Positions 55,181 to 64,000 of a stretch of DNA of 64,000 nt are shown piece after piece. The notes beneath the pieces were generated by a model, which saw only the letters and a program-made list of their open reading frames with translations, ran no database searches and was not told the DNA's origin. Positions within the stretch are counted from its first letter, which is position 1, and the number at the start of each line of letters is the position of its first letter. The stretch comes from Gemmatimonadaceae bacterium (GTDB lineage Bacteria > Gemmatimonadota > Gemmatimonadetes > Gemmatimonadales > Gemmatimonadaceae). The DNA lies in contig WYBP01000002.1 of assembly GCA_011525845.1 (NCBI GenBank), positions 62,001 through 126,000 on the forward strand, in the 5' to 3' direction. The position numbers were made by a program, and so were the translations under genes.

Positions 55181-55866
55181 AGACGCACGGCAAGAAGTTC
55201 CGCGCGGCCGCCGAGAAGGTGAACGCCGCCGCGACGTACGCCCCGAAGGCCGCGCTCGAGCTCGTGAAGAGCGGCGCCTTCGCCAAGTTCGACGAGACGG
55301 TGGAGATCGCCGTCCGCCTCGGCGTGGACCCGCGGCACGCGGACCAGGTGGTCCGTGGCACCGTGGTGCTCCCGGCGGGCACGGGCAAGACGATCCGCGT
55401 GCTGGTGATCGCGGTCGGCGAGAAGGCGAACGAGGCCCAGGCCGCGGGCGCCGACTTCGTGGGCGCGGAGTACATCCAGAAGATCAAGGACGGCTGGACC
55501 GACTTCGACGTGATGATCGCCACCCCGGACCAGATGGGGCAGGTCGGTCAGCTCGGCCGGGTGCTCGGCCCCCGCGGCCTGATGCCCAACCCGAAGGCGG
55601 GCACGGTGACGTTCGACGTCGCCCGCGCGGTGAAGGAGACGAAGGCCGGCAAGATCGAGTTCCGCGTCGACAAGGCGGGGAACGTGCAGGCCGCCATCGG
55701 CAAGGTGTCGTTCGGCCTCGACTCGCTCGAGACGAACTTCACGGCGTTCATGGAGCAGATCATGCGCTCCAAGCCCGCCGCGGCGAAGGGTGTCTACGTC
55801 CGCACGGTCGCGGTGTCCAGCACGATGGGCCCCGGTGTCCGCATCGATACCAACCCCTACCGGTAA
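55177..55866 (+). CDS. rplA: Ribosomal protein L1
   Basis: Large-subunit stalk protein of 229 residues; usually the autogenous repressor of the L11 operon. Family motifs: [40 protein letters not shown] and [16 protein letters not shown]. The ATG ([15 protein letters not shown]) overlaps the rplK stop. It is followed 6 bases later by rplJ. Confidence 0.98.
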   Translation: MKTHGKKFRAAAEKVNAAATYAPKAALELVKSGAFAKFDETVEIAVRLGVDPRHADQVVRGTVVLPAGTGKTIRVLVIAVGEKANEAQAAGADFVGAEYIQKIKDGWTDFDVMIATPDQMGQVGQLGRVLGPRGLMPNPKAGTVTFDVARAVKETKAGKIEFRVDKAGNVQAAIGKVSFGLDSLETNFTAFMEQIMRSKPAAAKGVYVRTVAVSSTMGPGVRIDTNPYR

Positions 55867-55872
55867 CCGACG

Positions 55873-56358
55873 ATGAAGCGATCCGACAAGGACCAGCTCG
55901 TCGCCGAGCTGAAGACGAAGCTCTCGGGCGCCGAGGGCGTGTTCTACACCGACTTCACGGGCCTGAACGTGAAGAGCATGACGGAGCTCCGCCGCCGGTT
56001 CCGCAAGGCGGGCGTCGAGTACGTGGTGATCAAGAACACCCTCGCGCTCCGCGCGGTGAACGAGGCGGGGCTCACGAGCCAGCGCCTGAAGGGCCCGACG
56101 GGCGTGGTGGTGGCGAAGGACCCCATCACCGCGGCGAAGCTGCTGCACGACTTCGCGAAGGAGAACGACGCGAAGCCGAGCGTGAAGGGCGGCCTGTACG
56201 AGGGCGCCCAGATCGACGAGGCGACGGTGAAGAAGCTGGCGTCGCTCCCGACGCGCACGGAGGCGCTCTCGATCCTCGTCGGCACGTTCAACAGCGTGCT
56301 GATGATGTTCGCGCTGGCGCTGGAAGCGAAGAAGACCCAACTCGAAGGTTCGAACTGA
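55873..56358 (+). CDS. rplJ: Ribosomal protein L10
   Basis: Stalk-base protein of 161 residues. Family blocks: DQLVAELKTKLSGAEGVFYTDFTGLNVKSM, RRRFRKAGVEYVVIKNTLALRA, and the C-terminal helix that carries L7/L12 dimers (LVGTFNSVLMMFALALEAKK). The gap to rplA is 6 bases, shorter than the autoregulated rplJ leader of enterics, so an L10-binding leader must lie further upstream or be absent. Confidence 0.97.
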   Translation: MKRSDKDQLVAELKTKLSGAEGVFYTDFTGLNVKSMTELRRRFRKAGVEYVVIKNTLALRAVNEAGLTSQRLKGPTGVVVAKDPITAAKLLHDFAKENDAKPSVKGGLYEGAQIDEATVKKLASLPTRTEALSILVGTFNSVLMMFALALEAKKTQLEGSN

Positions 56359-56385
56359 TCCCCCAGGCGTCTGCCTGATCACACG

Positions 56386-56403
56386 CCCCAGGGATCCCTG
56401 GGG
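56386..56403 (+). promoter_or_regulatory. 18-bp perfect palindrome between rplJ and rplL
   Basis: CCCCAGGGATCCCTGGGG is its own reverse complement and can form a hairpin just 10 bases before the rplL ribosome-binding site (GGAG at 56414-56417). A weaker CAGGC/GCCTG hairpin lies 20 bases earlier. It may control rplL translation or transcript processing, which would fit the need for extra L7/L12. Confidence 0.55.
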
Positions 56404-56426
56404 GAACACTTTTGGAGAACGGAACA

Positions 56427-56816
56427 ATGGCTAACGCGACCCTGAGCAAGGACGAGATCCTCGAAGCGATCGGCAACATGTCGGTCATCGAGCTCACGGA
56501 CCTGATCGAGGCGTTCAAGACGAAGTTCAACGTGACCATCGCCGCCGTCGCCGCTGGTGGCGCCGCGGGTGGTGGTGGCGCCGCCGCCGCCGCGGTCGAG
56601 GAGAAGACGGAGTTCGACGTCGTCCTCAAGGAAGCCGGCGGCAAGAAGATCCAGGTCATCAAGGTGGTCCGCGAGATCACCGGCCTGGGCCTGAAGGAAG
56701 CGAAGGACATGGTCGACGGTGCGCCGCAGACCGTGAAGGCCGGCGTCTCGAAGGACGAGGCGGCGCAGGTCAAGGCCAAGCTCGAGGCCGAAGGCGCGAC
56801 GGTCGAGATCAAGTAA
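56427..56816 (+). CDS. rplL: Ribosomal protein L7/L12
   Basis: Stalk protein of 129 residues, present in several copies per ribosome. The N-terminal dimer domain ([20 protein letters not shown]), an Ala/Gly hinge ([18 protein letters not shown]) and the C-terminal factor-binding domain ([34 protein letters not shown]) are all present. ATG at 56427 rather than an upstream Met, because GGAG sits 9 bases ahead of it and the protein then starts normally. Confidence 0.98.
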   Translation: MANATLSKDEILEAIGNMSVIELTDLIEAFKTKFNVTIAAVAAGGAAGGGGAAAAAVEEKTEFDVVLKEAGGKKIQVIKVVREITGLGLKEAKDMVDGAPQTVKAGVSKDEAAQVKAKLEAEGATVEIK

Positions 56817-56834
56817 GGGCGAGGGGCACCGCCC

Positions 56835-56860
56835 GGCGCCGGCCCTCGCGGGCCGGCGCC
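56835..56860 (+). promoter_or_regulatory. 11-bp hairpin in the rplL-rpoB gap
   Basis: GGCGCCGGCCC (56835-56845) pairs fully with GGGCCGGCGCC (56850-56860) around TCGC. It lies 18 bases after the rplL stop. Without a T tract it may be an RNase III-type processing site or pause, comparable to the rplL-rpoB spacer of enteric bacteria. Confidence 0.55.
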
Positions 56861-56938
56861 GCGCGGAACTCCTTCCACCCTCACTTGGTCCCGCTGATGT
56901 CGCATTCGCTCCCTTCGCTCCACATCTGAAGCTCCTTT

Positions 56939-56983
56939 CGCCTCGCTCCGGACGGGTCCGCCGTCCGGGGGCGAGGCGGTTTT
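56939..56983 (+). terminator. Attenuator-like terminator before rpoB
   Basis: A long stem: CGCCTCGC/GCGAGGCG outer 8 bp and CCGGACGG/CCGTCCGG inner 8 bp, separated by a T/GG bulge and closed by loop GTCCG, followed by TTTT at 56980-56983. It is 31 bases before the rpoB ATG. It has the shape of an intrinsic terminator and should reduce rpoBC transcription relative to the ribosomal genes. Confidence 0.75.
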
Positions 56984-57013
56984 CGCCTGTTCACGGGTGA
57001 GTCCCGGGTTGCC

Positions 57014-61600
<4,587 letters not shown>

Positions 61601-61603
61601 CTG

Positions 61604-64000
<2,397 letters not shown>

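Overview
The window is a single GC-rich bacterial chromosome segment packed with short-gap, often overlapping genes (many ATGA, GTGA or TGATG junctions; GTG and one TTG start). Gene content and protein style fit Gemmatimonadota (Gemmatimonas/Gemmatirosa-like): a CxxxY-type CcmE, a large RpoB, a MoxR/DUF58/DUF4159/DUF4175 operon and a Gram-negative envelope. This placement is an inference from gene content, not from a database match. I see no phage, insertion sequence, integrase, CRISPR array or resistance island; this is core chromosome.

Layout. 1-5 kb: the 3' part of a pyrimidine-nucleoside phosphorylase gene, a small membrane protein, a secreted metzincin protease with repeated beta-sandwich domains, and a lipoprotein. 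5-9.3 kb, minus strand: enoyl-CoA hydratase, recF, a dciA-like gene and gyrB. 9.3-12.2 kb: mtnA, glpK and a small YfiM-like protein. 12.3-16.5 kb: a di-haem peroxidase-like lipoprotein followed by ccmE, ccmF and a zinc-ribbon protein, i.e. haem-c handling. 16.5-18.5 kb: an M20 amidohydrolase and a DinB-like protein. 18.6-32.5 kb: an eight-gene operon (VWA/GATase-like membrane protein, caspase-like protein without its cysteine, TPR-gluzincin, DUF4159, MoxR, DUF58, BatA-like, DUF4175 with a collagen-like Gly-Gln-Gln tract), followed closely by an APC permease and a coiled-coil membrane protein. 34.6-37.5 kb: argJ, a Spy-like RGG-tailed protein and a Yip1-like protein. 37.5-43 kb, minus strand: a five-gene operon of TPR protein, transglutaminase, ABC ATPase, ABC permease and ArgA-like acetyltransferase. 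43.2-51.4 kb: uvrA, a small conserved protein, L-serine dehydratase (sdaAB/sdaAA), a ybjN-pspA-AI-2E-like stress cluster behind a possible ECF promoter, and a degenerate ABC ATPase.

51.4-64 kb is the information-processing block: cysS, then tRNA-Thr(UGU), tRNA-Tyr(GUA), tRNA-Gly(UCC), tRNA-Thr(GGU), rpmG, secE, nusG, rplK, rplA, rplJ, rplL, rpoB and the start of rpoC (cut by the window end). The tRNA order is that of thrU-tyrU-glyT-thrT-tufB in E. coli, but the tuf gene is absent here. Hairpins lie in the nusG-rplK, rplJ-rplL and rplL-rpoB gaps; the last looks like an attenuator before rpoB.

The observations most worth following are the 14-kb MoxR/VWA operon with its protease-fold members, and a family of roughly 30-41 bp intergenic repeats (uvrA upstream gap, between tRNA genes, nusG-rplK gap), sometimes in inverted pairs, that looks like a REP-like element. 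No gene-free stretch exceeds 300 bases.
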